In this document: piece by piece, positions 1 through 9,880 of the stretch
Layout of the letters: each line of letters opens with the position of its first letter
Numbering within the stretch: the first letter of the stretch is position 1
NCBI GenBank assembly: GCA_003833135.1
Contig: QZLH01000661.1
Coordinates: 1 to 30,400, forward strand
Length of the DNA stretch: 30,400 bases
Source: Oehlia diaphana
Lineage: Eukaryota > Glomeromycota > Glomeromycetes > Glomerales > Glomeraceae
Reading direction: 5' to 3'
Made by a program: the position numbers and the translations under genes
Notes under the pieces: generated by a model
Databases searched by the model: none
Told to the model about the DNA's origin: nothing
Seen by the model: the letters and a program-made list of their open reading frames with translations, nothing else

Positions 1-145
1 TTTATATTTTATTTAATATCTCATCAAGTATTAATCCTAGAAATACAATTTTACTACCATTAGATTCGGCTTGTTGAGACGATTCCAATGAACTATATTT
101 CATCTTCTTTTGATCACTAGATCAAAAGTTAGCAAACTGCCTGAT
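1..145. other. A+T-rich intergenic sequence
   Basis: No gene was recognised. There is a short palindrome around gatcactagatc near 113-124. The stretch leads into the CACCAATCGG-type repeat. Confidence 0.5.
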
Positions 146-261
146 TGGTGACGGTATTTGGCGAAAATGCCAATCAGTCACCAATCGGTCATCAATCAGC
201 TACCTGATTGGTGCCCGATTGGTGACTAATTGATGCCTGATTTTTCACTTTTTGACCTGTG
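146..261. repeat. Relic copy of the 12.4-kb small MITE
   Basis: The motifs cagtcaccaatcggtca, agctacctgattg and ctgatttttcacttttt...acctgtg occur in the same order as in the well-bounded 109-bp element at 12398-12506. The right end (CCTGTG at 256-261) is kept. The left terminal inverted repeat is replaced by a shorter inverted motif (tgattggtgac / gtcaccaatc). It is therefore a diverged or rearranged family member. No target duplication was found for this copy. Confidence 0.6.
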
Positions 262-504
262 AATATTTTACAAGCCTGACACTTTATAATCCTGAAATTC
301 AAAATACTGAAATAAAAAATCTTAAAATTTATTAATAAAAGAAAAAAAATTGATATTATAGAATGTTGGGATTATAACAATTCAAAATTTTAACATTTTG
401 GAATTTAGAGTGTTAAGATTTTATATTTTTAGGATTTTAAGTTTTGGGATTTTGGACAGATCACATTAAAATAATGTCAATTCGTTATATTGTCAAAATT
501 AATA
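262..504. other. A+T-rich intergenic sequence
   Basis: Nothing was recognised apart from short runs built on ttaaaatttt and tttgggatttt. Confidence 0.4.
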
Positions 505-935
505 TGATATCAATTTGTTATTTTGCTAATATCAATATAATGTTGATTAAATAATTATAATAAAGTAATATTTTTACAATATTTGTTTTGATACTGAATT
601 AATATTAAAATAATATTATATTGATATATTGTATTTATTAAAAAATTTATTATTGATTTAATAATATCAAAATGATGTCAATTCATTATTTTGTCAATAT
701 AGATATGATGTTGATTAAATAATTATAATAGAGTAATATCTTTAAAATATTTGTTTTGATGTTGAATTAATATTAAAATAATATTATATTGATATATTGT
801 ATTTATTAAAAAATTTATTATTGATTTAATAATATCAAAATGATGTCAATTTATTATTTTATCAATATTAATATGATATTAATTAAATAATTATAAAGTG
901 ATATCTTTATGATATTGTATTAATATTAAAATAAT
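505..935. repeat. ~168-bp tandem repeat, about 2.5 copies
   Basis: The motif ttgattaaataattataat starts at 543 and 711, and a variant starts at 879, giving an exact spacing of 168 bp. Companion motifs (atgtcaattcattattttgtc, ttgatatattgtatttatt) repeat with the same spacing. The third copy is partial and diverged. It is non-coding, with stops in every frame. It looks like a short satellite or minisatellite. Confidence 0.8.
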
Positions 936-1639
936 ATTATATTCAGTTAATAATATATTTACTTCCTATTTTTCAAAAAAATCATTGTTATTATAATAAT
1001 ATCAAGATAATATTAATCTGATATCTTTTTAAGTAAATATCTTTATATATTATTTTGATATATTAAATTAATATTAAAATAATATCATTGTGATATCATA
1101 ATAATATCATTTGCAATTTGATATTGTCATGATATATATTTAATATTATTACTATATCAATTCAGTATTGTTTAAAAATTTAAGATTTCTGTAAAGCAGT
1201 TTATTAAATTTTAAAAGTAATCTTACTAATTTACTATATAGTATAACTGTTAAGTTGACTTGTATTCAATATTTTAAATCAAGAAATTATTTTAATCATT
1301 TTATAACTAAGATTTTTTATATTATTTATTAATTTAAAGAAGAAATACTTTTTGAAAAAAAACTAGTAATAGAAGTAAATTACTACTTATAAATCATTTA
1401 CATATAAAGAGTTACCTTTCTATTAATAAAGTAAAAGAAATAAAGTAATAGTTTAATTTTATTTAACTATTAATTAGATAAAAACAGAATTTTTAGTTCT
1501 TTAGTCCTTTTATTTTTTCTGTTAAATTGTATTTTTTTTTATCTTTTTAGATAGAATTTCTCTTAAGTTAAATATTTTACACCTAATAGTATTTATATAT
1601 AACTAACTTTTCCTATAAAAAGTATTATATTTTAAATAT
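936..1639. other. A+T-rich sequence without a gene
   Basis: Diverged aatatcataataatatc-like motifs continue to about 1150 and may be decayed repeat copies. Nothing coding was seen. Confidence 0.4.
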
Positions 1640-1985
1640 ATTTAAAATATACTTAATTTAAAAAAAAATTGCAAAATACTTATAATATATTTTTAATATA
1701 TCTAAAATATACTTAAAATTATCTTAAAATATATGTCTAATATATTCCATATACTTAAAATATATTATGAAATATATTATAAGTGTATTTTAAGTGTAAA
1801 AAATATATCTATAATATACTTAAATTTTAATTTAAGTATAATTTAAGTATATTTTAAGTATTTAAGCAAAAATTAAATATATTAAAAATATATTTTAAGA
1901 TAATTTAAATACATTTTAAGTATATTATAAGTATTTCGCAATTTTTAAACTAAATATATTTTAAATAAATTTTAAAAAGTTTTTA
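1640..1985. repeat. A+T-rich foldback element
   Basis: Bases 1665-1689 and 1921-1945 are inverted copies with 24 of 25 matches; both contain the core AATTGC(A/G)AAATACTTATAA. The homology extends further outward at lower identity. The interior is many short ttaagtatatttta / taaaatatacttaa motifs. No transposase is present. It is probably a non-autonomous inverted-repeat element, but A+T bias lets such sequence pair easily. Confidence 0.65.
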
Positions 1986-2146
1986 ATTATATTTAAATAT
2001 AAATACTTTTTATTTAGTTTTAGTTAGAAAAGAAAATACTGTTTCTAGCTAAAAATACCTTAACAGTCATCCAAAGATTTTTGGTTATCATTGTTTTTAA
2101 TAAAGATTATAATTATATAGATAACAGGTCAATTTTTGTAGATCCT

Positions 2147-2484
2147 TATATACTTTACTAAAAATGGCCAATTTTTTAAAATGATTTTATAATAATTTTA
2201 AAATATTACTAAAATACATTTAATATATCAAAATGGTTTTATTATACTTTTGTTATTATATTATATCTAGGTTTATAAAAATATCTCAAAATAATTTTTT
2301 AATATATTTATTATTATTTTATTATTATTTATAATTTAATTAACTTTGATATAATTTTGATATTTTAATTTCACAAATACCTTAAAAATATTTTGATATA
2401 TTTTAAAAATTTTACAAACAATTGTTTTAAAAGCCATTGTATCTAGGTCTATAAAAATATTAGCCATTTTTAGTAAAGTATATA
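2147..2484. mobile_element. 338-bp inverted-repeat element (MITE-like)
   Basis: TATATACTTTACTAAAAATG at 2147 is repeated inverted at the right end (catttttagtaaagtatata). The arms are about 25 bp with one mismatch. A second pair inside is direct: tatctaggt(t/c)tataaaaat near 2265 and 2440. TA dinucleotides lie at both ends, which would suit a Tc1/mariner-type insertion, but the exact duplication cannot be fixed because the arms themselves start with TATATA. Confidence 0.65.
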
Positions 2485-2813
2485 TTATTTCTCTTATTTT
2501 GTATAAGTTAAATATATGCAAGTAAGCAATGTTATAATATAACAAGACTGCATCTATAATAAAGTAATAATATTATTTTATATATATATATATATTGTAA
2601 AATAGCCATAAAACTTTTTAATCAAAGAAAATAAACTAGTCTATCATTATAGTAATCTATATATCCAGATTTTTAAAGTGCAATGTAACTTAATTTAAAT
2701 CTATAATTCTATAACATTACAAAATGCAAAAATGAAGAAAATGTTAATTTCTATAATGTATAAATTTTACTTTAAAATTGGAGTCAAACTAATATAGAAA
2801 AAAATTGTACCAA
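2485..2813. other. A+T-rich spacer downstream of NSF
   Basis: Contains a (ta)n run near 2580-2595. No gene was recognised. Confidence 0.4.
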
Positions 2814-2819
2814 TTTATT
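2814..2819 (-). promoter_or_regulatory. Poly(A) signal for the NSF gene
   Basis: AATAAA on the minus strand, about 22 bases past the stop codon, in a position suitable for a compact fungal 3' UTR. Confidence 0.45.
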
Positions 2820-2841
2820 ATAAATACAATAAATAATTATT

Positions 2842-5800
2842 TTAATTTATGGTTAGGTCATTAAACTGATTTTCATTAATACTTCCGTTGATGTTTCCAC
2901 GATGATTATTAATGAATTCAGAAGTGTTATTAGCTTTAATAGTATCAACAAATTTTTTTACTCTATTTTCAGCATCTTGTCGGCACATTTCAATTATCAT
3001 TAAAAGCTTTTTGATTCCAATATTTAACTCAACTCCTTCCAATTCACTTTTTGCTTGCTTTCTTTCATCATCATTAAATAATTTCAATTCTTCAAGTACA
3101 TGATTCACAGAATCTAATTCACTAACATTAGGAACATAAATTTTTGAATTAAAACAATCTGCCATACTCAAATCCTTAAGTTCTGATGGTCCAAAATTTG
3201 TTGTTGCTAATATTAGAAGCCGACGATCCTTTAAATTTCAAGAATAAACAATAATAAATAACAAATTCTTATATTATTATTTAAAATGAAAAGTCAGTCT
3301 TACTTTTGGTGGTCTCTTTTTAAACAAAACCAATAATGTTTGTAAAACAGGATTTGAAAACCTAGGCCCCAATTCAACCCAGTCTACACGATAAACAAAT
3401 AATTTATTACAAAAATATGAAATAACAATAATAAGTTTAAACATACGTACTGAGAAGCCGTTCAATATTATCTACAACGATAACACTTAAGGGTGATTTG
3501 TATGAGTCATTGAATACCTAAAAATAATGACATTGGTAATAAATATACAATTCAAATAAGACTAAAATTCAATACCAATTGTTAATAATATCTCTAATAC
3601 TTTATGAATCATGCTCATCTTAGCTGTTTCCGAATATCCCACCATATTTTCTGGTGAAATCAATTTAATAAATGGAAACTCGGATGACATTGCCATGGTA
3701 GCTGCCAAAGCTGTTTTTCCACTACCGGGAGGTCCTTAAGGAAAAGAAAGGATTTGAAACAATATACAAACAATTGACGTACATTATTGTATTCCAAATA
3801 TAAAATGACAGTACCATGTAAAAGCACACTAACGAGTGGAGTCCTGGAACTTTGTTTAACTTGATCGACTAAAAGTTTTCCATCCGATATTATTTTCTAA
3901 AATTAATAAATTATGAATCTCAGTTAATTTCATAATAAAATAATAAAGATGAATTTCTTGCAATACTTACTCCAATATTATCAGAAAATTTGATAATTTC
4001 ATTATGTACGCACTGATTCAATTCTTCTTCACTGATACCAAATGCAGGGTGCACTTCTTTTAATGCCTCCACAAAGTCATCCCTGATAACTCGCACATCT
4101 TTCACATCTGGAGTTACACTAGCAAGTTCTTCTACTTTAACATGTCTGTTAAATGCAAACGAACTGGCACTTTTGACGAGCCCATTAATTTCAGCACCAC
4201 TAAAATTCTTCGTCAATTCAGCAAGTTCTTCCAAATCAACGTCAGAGTCCATGATATCATTTTGTCTCATCTTAAGTATTTAATTAATCATATTTAATTT
4301 ATCATAATGAAAATTGCAAATAAGAACCTACAATAGATTACCTTAGATGTATGAATTTTCAATATCTGAAGTCTACCATTTTTATCAGGAAGATCAATTT
4401 CCATATGTACTTCTAAACGACCTGTTCAGTATAAAAATAAATACTTGAAAGATAAGTCACAAGTGTATGGCTGTCAACATAATAACTAATAAATAAATTT
4501 CATAAATGGTTAACCTGGGCGTAATAATGCCTCATCAATCATATCTAATCGATTAGTCATACCAATGATCAAAATATTGTTTAGCTGTTCGACACCATCC
4601 AACTAACATAATGTATAAGATGAATTCAATAGTAATATTTTATTTATAATGAACAAAAAACAAATGTAACTTTTTGTAAATACAAACCTTAGCTAATAAC
4701 TGATTTACAACGCTGTCGCCAACTCCCGTTCCATCATTTTTGCTTCCGCGCTGCTTACAAATAGCATCTAATTCATCAAAAATGATAATATGAAGCCCAG
4801 AATCATCTCCCTTCTCTTTATACTCTTTTTCAGCATCAGCAAATAATTTACGTATATTTTCTTCGGATTGTCCAACATACTTGTTTAAAATCTCCGGTCC
4901 ATTAACAATCTTGGGTTCACGGGCGTTAAGCATTTTGCCAATTTGTCGTGCTATTAACGTCTTGCCCGTTCCAGGAGGTCCATGTAGAAGAACACCTACA
5001 ATTAAGACTCGATTATAAAAACGATCTTATAGAATTAACAACAATAAGTAAAATTCCGTTACCCCTAACATGTTCAATTCCAAACTTTTCTGCCAAATCT
5101 GGAGGAAATATTCTTGAAGCAAAAGCACGTCTAAATATGGCACCAATTTCCGAGTCTAAACCACCAATTCCCATGTTCTCAAATTTGAAATTCGGTTGAA
5201 TAATTGCATGAGAAGTTTTGCTAAAAAATGAATTTGCATTCTAGAGTTCAAAAATATTATGCTAATCATGCCTTCTCACACAAATAAATAAATTTACCTT
5301 TTCAAAGAACCCTCTAATTTGATTGAAGAATTTGCAGCTTTCGTCCAATGAATACTTGTTTGCCGAGTTAAAATACCGCGCGTTCCTGCGCGTTGTTCTA
5401 AGTAACAGAATTTGGCTTAGAACTTTATACTTACGATCAAAGTTTAGATAAGACCATCTAACAATATTTGTTCTAGAACGAAACCTATAAACCCAATATA
5501 ATTTGCCAAATGTTATCTTGTTTATTACCTTGGCTTATATCAAAACTTTGTAATTCTGAAAAATCAATTACGTGGTTTATCTGTCTTATAGTGACCGCCA
5601 GGTTAATACCATGAAAATCAAATACAAGTTGCTATAATAGAAATAACAATGTAAATAAATAACTTAATTAATTGGTTAAAAAGACAACAATTGAAAGTTT
5701 ACATACTTGCCCAATGCTGAAAATTTGGTCACTAAAACTCTAGAGTAAAAAAAATATCATTGGTAAGACTGATAAAAAAAGTGTCTTTAAAAGTGTAAAT

Positions 5801-6409
5801 GTATGTAATAATAACAACCTGACAAAATATATTTGACATCTCATCTGTATTAAATTGTTCATTATAATCTTGAATTTTCTGAAGATATCCAACTTCCAAT
5901 TCTATATCCCCTAAATAATGATATTGACTCTCGAAAGAAAGATCATATGGTGCAACTGAAACCTCTTGATTTAAAGATAGATAAGCCCATCGACGATGTA
6001 TATTGGCCATTCCTAATTGACGGGTGGGCTGATTTTCTTCTGACCTAAAAAAAATTTAAATAATATTTGTTGAATAATTTTTCAGAAAAACGCGTAAAAT
6101 AAATTTACTGAAAAAGTATAATGAATACAAATATTTCAACGGAATAAAATAGTTTAATGTAGCAATAAGAATTCCTTACTTAATGCTAAACACAAATTGA
6201 TCGTTAACTATAATATAGCGAACACTAGGGTGGAAATCTCTTGGACAAACGAACACATAATTTGTCAGAGCTTGACTTTCGCTCGAGCTCTTCCCTACTT
6301 TCATAGTGATTGAAGCTTGATTGAGTGGATTGGGCACTGGAGAAGGTGTCTGACGAGGAGGATTATGCGGCGGAGAGTAATGTGGACGAGAACGATTATG
6401 CAGATCCAT
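2842..6409 (-). CDS. SEC18: Vesicular-fusion ATPase NSF/Sec18, 15 exons, complete
   Basis: AAA+ ATPase that disassembles SNARE complexes together with alpha-SNAP, recycling SNAREs for vesicle fusion in secretion and vacuole traffic. Exons, high to low: 6409-6180, 6044-5819, 5739-5707, 5631-5529, 5397-5298, 5220-5063, 4995-4688, 4602-4515, 4421-4342, 4270-3971, 3896-3815, 3734-3601, 3517-3451, 3383-3304, 3228-2842. All junctions are GT-AG and keep frame, giving 2376 nt and 791 residues (animal and yeast homologues are about 745-760). A proline/serine-rich head (about residues 1-35) precedes the N domain. D1 has Walker A GPPGTGKT (289-296), Walker B IIIFDE (353-358) and [12 protein letters not shown]2 has GPPGSGKT (570-577), VVDNIERLL and [13 protein letters not shown]. 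No disablement was found. The start is the only ATG upstream in frame of the N domain. Function by family is near certain; the extended N-terminus is inferred. Confidence 0.95.
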
Positions 6410-6840
6410 GTTATTAGAATGTACTATTTTTGTTGTAGAGAAAATTGTTAATTTATATTCACAAACTCACTCTCACGCGTGAATAAATGAATAATTTCGG
6501 CCGAAATGAGTAAAAAAAGTACCTATATTTTTAATTTTCTTTTTATAAATATTTTAATTTTCTAAAAGATAATGAAACCTGGTTTTTCTTTAGTTTCTAT
6601 AAATGATTTTAATTGTTTCTTTTTTTTACTTTTAAAGAACCGATGGTATATCGTCACGTGCAGGACGAACATCCGGACGTTCGTATCACCTTGTTACCGA
6701 CTTGAATCGGAGATCGGATCGCGCATCCGAAGGTATGAATGTTTATCTAACTTATCTATTTGAACGCCGAAAGTTTGACAATAACGTTCCAAGTTTCTTT
6801 TTGCTTTTAATAATTCTTGTTTATATTATAATTCTCTAGA
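6410..6840. promoter_or_regulatory. Shared divergent promoter region, NSF/cofilin
   Basis: The 431 bp between the two start codons must hold both 5' UTRs and promoters. ACGCGT (MCB/MluI-type box) lies at 6475-6480 near NSF, followed by cggccg. CACGTG (E-box/CBF1-type site) lies at 6655-6660 near cofilin. Bases about 6640-6735 form an island clearly richer in G+C than the surroundings, as expected for a promoter or non-coding first exon. A good donor (AAG|GTATGA at 6733) and an acceptor (CTCTAG ending 6839) suggest a 5' UTR intron of the cofilin gene. The motifs are seen; factor binding is inference. Confidence 0.55.
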
Positions 6841-7652
6841 ATGGTATGTTAAAAAGAGAGTTTATTCTATACCGAATTAGTAAGTCATACGGATTTTACA
6901 TGCTTCATATATCTTTTGTAGTCTAGTTCTAGTGGTGTCGACCTCAGCGAGGAATGCTTGGAGTTTTTTCAAGATCTCAAGTTAAAAAAAAAATATAAGT
7001 ATATCCTGTATAAGCTTGATGATAGCTATAAATCGATTGTCCTTGAAAAGGCAGTTGAAGAAGCTACTTATGATGACTTTGTAAGTGAGCTTACTTCAAG
7101 TGGTCCTCGTTACGCTGTTTATGATTTCGACTATGAAAAGCCCGGTGAAGGTCAACGTAGCAAGATCGCATTCTACTCTTGGTATGTTTTTTCTTTATTC
7201 CAAGTTTTAGTAAATAACCTTATTATGTGAGAGTTCAGATAGCACCTCTATAACTATTAAACTAATACAAGTTCCCAGTTTTTTTAACATAAAATTACAA
7301 TAAAGACACATGGTTTTGATTTTAGAATTCATGGAAAACATTAATAATTTGTTAATAGTGTTAAGGGCCGAGTTTTATGACGTTAAATTTATTATAAATG
7401 CAATCTATTAGTTACAATCTTATTAGAGAATGAAATTTACGCAAATAATTAATAATTTGAATTTATTAATAATTGTAATTTATTAATTGTAGGATACCCG
7501 ATGATTCCAAAGTCAAGGACAAAATGCTTTACGCTTCAAGCAAGGACGCCATTCGCAAGAGACTTGTAGGCGTTGCCATCGAAATACAAGGCACAGATTT
7601 ATCCGAGGTTTCTTATGAAGCTGTACTTGAAAAAGCTTCTCGTTCGAACTGA
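6841..7652 (+). CDS. COF1: Cofilin (ADF/cofilin actin-severing protein), complete
   Basis: Binds and severs ADP-actin filaments and drives cortical actin turnover. Exons: 6841-6843 (only the ATG), 6922-7181, 7493-7652; introns of 78 and 311 bp; 423 nt, 140 residues, close to the 143 of yeast cofilin. The product starts [14 protein letters not shown], so the serine cluster where cofilins are phosphorylated is present. It continues with the ADF core: [35 protein letters not shown], then [20 protein letters not shown] and [10 protein letters not shown], the long actin-binding helix. The tail [15 protein letters not shown] is usual. The start is chosen because ATG followed at once by GTATGT joins in frame to TCTAGTTCTAGT; early 5' introns are also known in yeast cofilin. 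No defects were seen. Confidence 0.95.
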
Positions 7653-7706
7653 ACTTCATTGCAATTTATCATTATTAATATTTTTTACGTTATTTTGTTG
7701 TTTTAA

Positions 7707-7712
7707 AATAAA
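7707..7712 (+). promoter_or_regulatory. Poly(A) signal for cofilin
   Basis: AATAAA 55 bases after the TGA stop, followed by a T-rich stretch. Confidence 0.5.
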
Positions 7713-8764
7713 ATTTCTGTAATTTTTTTCATTTTCACTTCCAAATGAAGTTAATTTCGTAAATTTTATAAGTGAATTGACTAATTTATTTATTAAGAGG
7801 ATCTAATTGGAAATATAAATTTTTTTAGATATCACATTTCGGCCATATAAATACACATATGTTTAGGAGCAAAAAATATTCGATGAAGACTTTATACAAA
7901 AAAAGTTTATATATATTATGTTCGAAAATTCAGAATGATCAAAAAAAATTGTATAGCTCTTCTGATTTTATTGAGAATTTAGGTTTGTATTATTGCCTAA
8001 TTTGTTCATGGTTCGTTTATACTTATTTCTGACCAACTGATTCACAATTAATATAAATAAATATAATTAAGATTTGTAAAATTTTGATCTTCTATTTAGA
8101 AAGAATATAATGAATGCATTTAAAGCCACTAACTAACTATCCAGCATTTTTTTTTTCAAAAAAAAAAACAAATATTCATTATGTTTATTATACTTTAATT
8201 TGTGCTTAAGGAATATAAGCTTTTAAAAAATGAAATAAAATATTTTGTATGTTATTTCAGCCTAATATAATATAATTTTTGGTATTACCTTACTTGATAA
8301 TTATTTATAAATTTTTTATTCTAATAAAAATATTACATTTTTTAACTTTAAAAGTAAAGAATTTTCCTAATAAAAATCACTTATTGTAAATGTTTAATAT
8401 ACTCTCTGGATTGAGCTAAATCACCCTCTTAAAATTTAGAACTCCATTTTAAAGATATATATTTTTATATTCTTCAAAATTTTTTATTAGCATTAACTAA
8501 TATTTGTTTTTATTTTATAAATCCAAAATGCTGAAAGTACATATTTTGAATTTAATTATAAAGGTAAATAACTTCAAATATTTTAATTTTTCTTTTGTTA
8601 GTAGGTTTTTAGTATTTCAGAATCCTTCTAAATAAAATAAATTTCAAAGGTATTTATTTATCAAATAATATTTTAGTAGTAATTTTTCTGAATAAAATTT
8701 TAAAGATATTAATTTAAATATAATAAAATATTAATAATATTTTAAATTTTTTTTTATAGATTTA
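7713..8764. other. A+T-rich gene-free stretch
   Basis: About 1 kb of low-complexity A+T sequence with homopolymer runs near 8149-8170. No reading frame of coding character was seen on either strand. Confidence 0.5.
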
Positions 8765-8849
8765 CTAGTATTTTACATAGATCAAATTAAATTAAACTTA
8801 ATTAGATTCAAATTCAATTTAATTTGAATCAAATCTAAAAATTTAAATC

Positions 8850-8897
<48 letters not shown>

Positions 8898-9135
8898 GAT
8901 TTATATATGCTTTATTGATATTAAGTTTATATACCATATAAACAAATTATCGTAAGCTATATCCACCCAGAAGGATGCAATCATCAAAATTAAAAATTTA
9001 AATCTAAATTTAATTGAATTTGTTTAATTTGATATGAATTTATTTAGATTTAAATTTAATTTAATTTGATTGATTTAATTCCAATTCAAATTTAATTAAA
9101 TTTGATTCAATCAAATTAAATTACTTTTAAAATTT
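8765..9135. repeat. A+T-rich foldback repeat (copy 1)
   Basis: Built from alternating aatttaatttgaat / attcaaattaaatt motifs in both orientations. The left edge (TAGTATTTTACATAGATCAAAT) matches the edge of a second copy at 16770-16935 (TAGTGTTCTACATAAATC...). Copy 1 is split by a 140-bp poly(T)-bearing insertion that copy 2 lacks. It may be a hAT-like foldback, since it starts TAG, but no target duplication was found. Confidence 0.5.
8852..8991 (-). mobile_element. Poly(A) retrocopy with 15-bp target duplication
   Basis: On the minus strand, about 97 bp of unique sequence ends in AATAAA (complement of 8911-8916), then about 16 bases later in a 43-residue poly(A) tail (T run 8852-8894). AAAAATTTAAATCTA flanks it perfectly at 8837-8851 and 8992-9006. 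Tail, signal and duplication together mark a 5'-truncated mRNA or SINE copy inserted by a LINE machinery. The body (gatgattgcatccttctggg...) was not assigned to a parent gene. The long unbroken tail suggests a fairly recent event. Confidence 0.85.
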
Positions 9136-9173
9136 AATTTTAAATTAGATTTAATTTGTAGAATAAATGTATT

Positions 9174-9487
9174 TGTAACAGCCTATTACATATCTTATTT
9201 GTAACATCCTTTTTTATTTTTTTTTTTAATAATAAATTTAGTATTTGTTTTACAAATATAATTTTTATATGCAAAATTTAATTTGGAAAACTTTTACTTA
9301 ATGTACTTAAGACAGTTTCATAGACAAAATTTTAAGTTATAAGCAGCTTCTTGAAATTTTTTAAAAAATTCTTTTGTCTTTGTTACATGACTGATCTTTT
9401 GTTTTTTGTTTATATTACGCCTGATCTTAAATTTTAATTGGATAAATTGGGAGTTGTTACAAATAAGACATGTAACAGGATGTTACA
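9174..9487. mobile_element. 314-bp MITE with TGTAACA termini
   Basis: The left arm begins TGTAACAGCCTATTACATAT. The right arm read inverted begins TGTAACATCCTGTTACATGT, and both continue with CTTATTTGTAACA. The arms are about 33 bp with four or five mismatches. ATT flanks both ends and may be a 3-bp target duplication. The interior is A+T-rich with no coding potential. It is non-autonomous; the superfamily is not clear. Confidence 0.75.
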
Positions 9488-9880
9488 ATTAGATTATCTC
9501 TTAAATGGTAAAACACTGCAAATAAATTTGCCTGCAATTTTACTGAAAATTTAGTTCTTATTTAATTTTATGAAAAATGAAGTACAAAAAGTTTAAATCA
9601 TAATTTATATGACAATAATTATTATTTATTATATTTTTAAATGACAAAAAAGTTTGAAAAATTTTGCATTCAACTTTAACAATCTTATTGAAATTTAATT
9701 ATAGCTATATTAAAGCTTAATAAAATGTATAGATTTACTATAGGGAATAACTTTTATTATTATGATTTTTAAGGAACATATTTTTTTCATACGTGCGATA
9801 TATTGCATCTTCCTTTTTTAATAATTTTTATATATTATTTATATCAATCATTTTTTGATCACGTGATTTTGTTAAAATTT
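9488..9880. other. A+T-rich gene-free stretch
   Basis: Nothing was recognised except GATCACGTGAT at about 9857-9867, a palindrome around CACGTG without a nearby gene. Confidence 0.4.

Noticed and set aside
2336..2545. 69-codon minus-strand open frame
   Set aside because: It overlaps the arm of an inverted-repeat element and has random A+T composition.
6572..6763. 63-codon plus-strand open frame upstream of cofilin
   Set aside because: No family resemblance; it lies in the promoter/5' UTR and crosses a likely splice donor.
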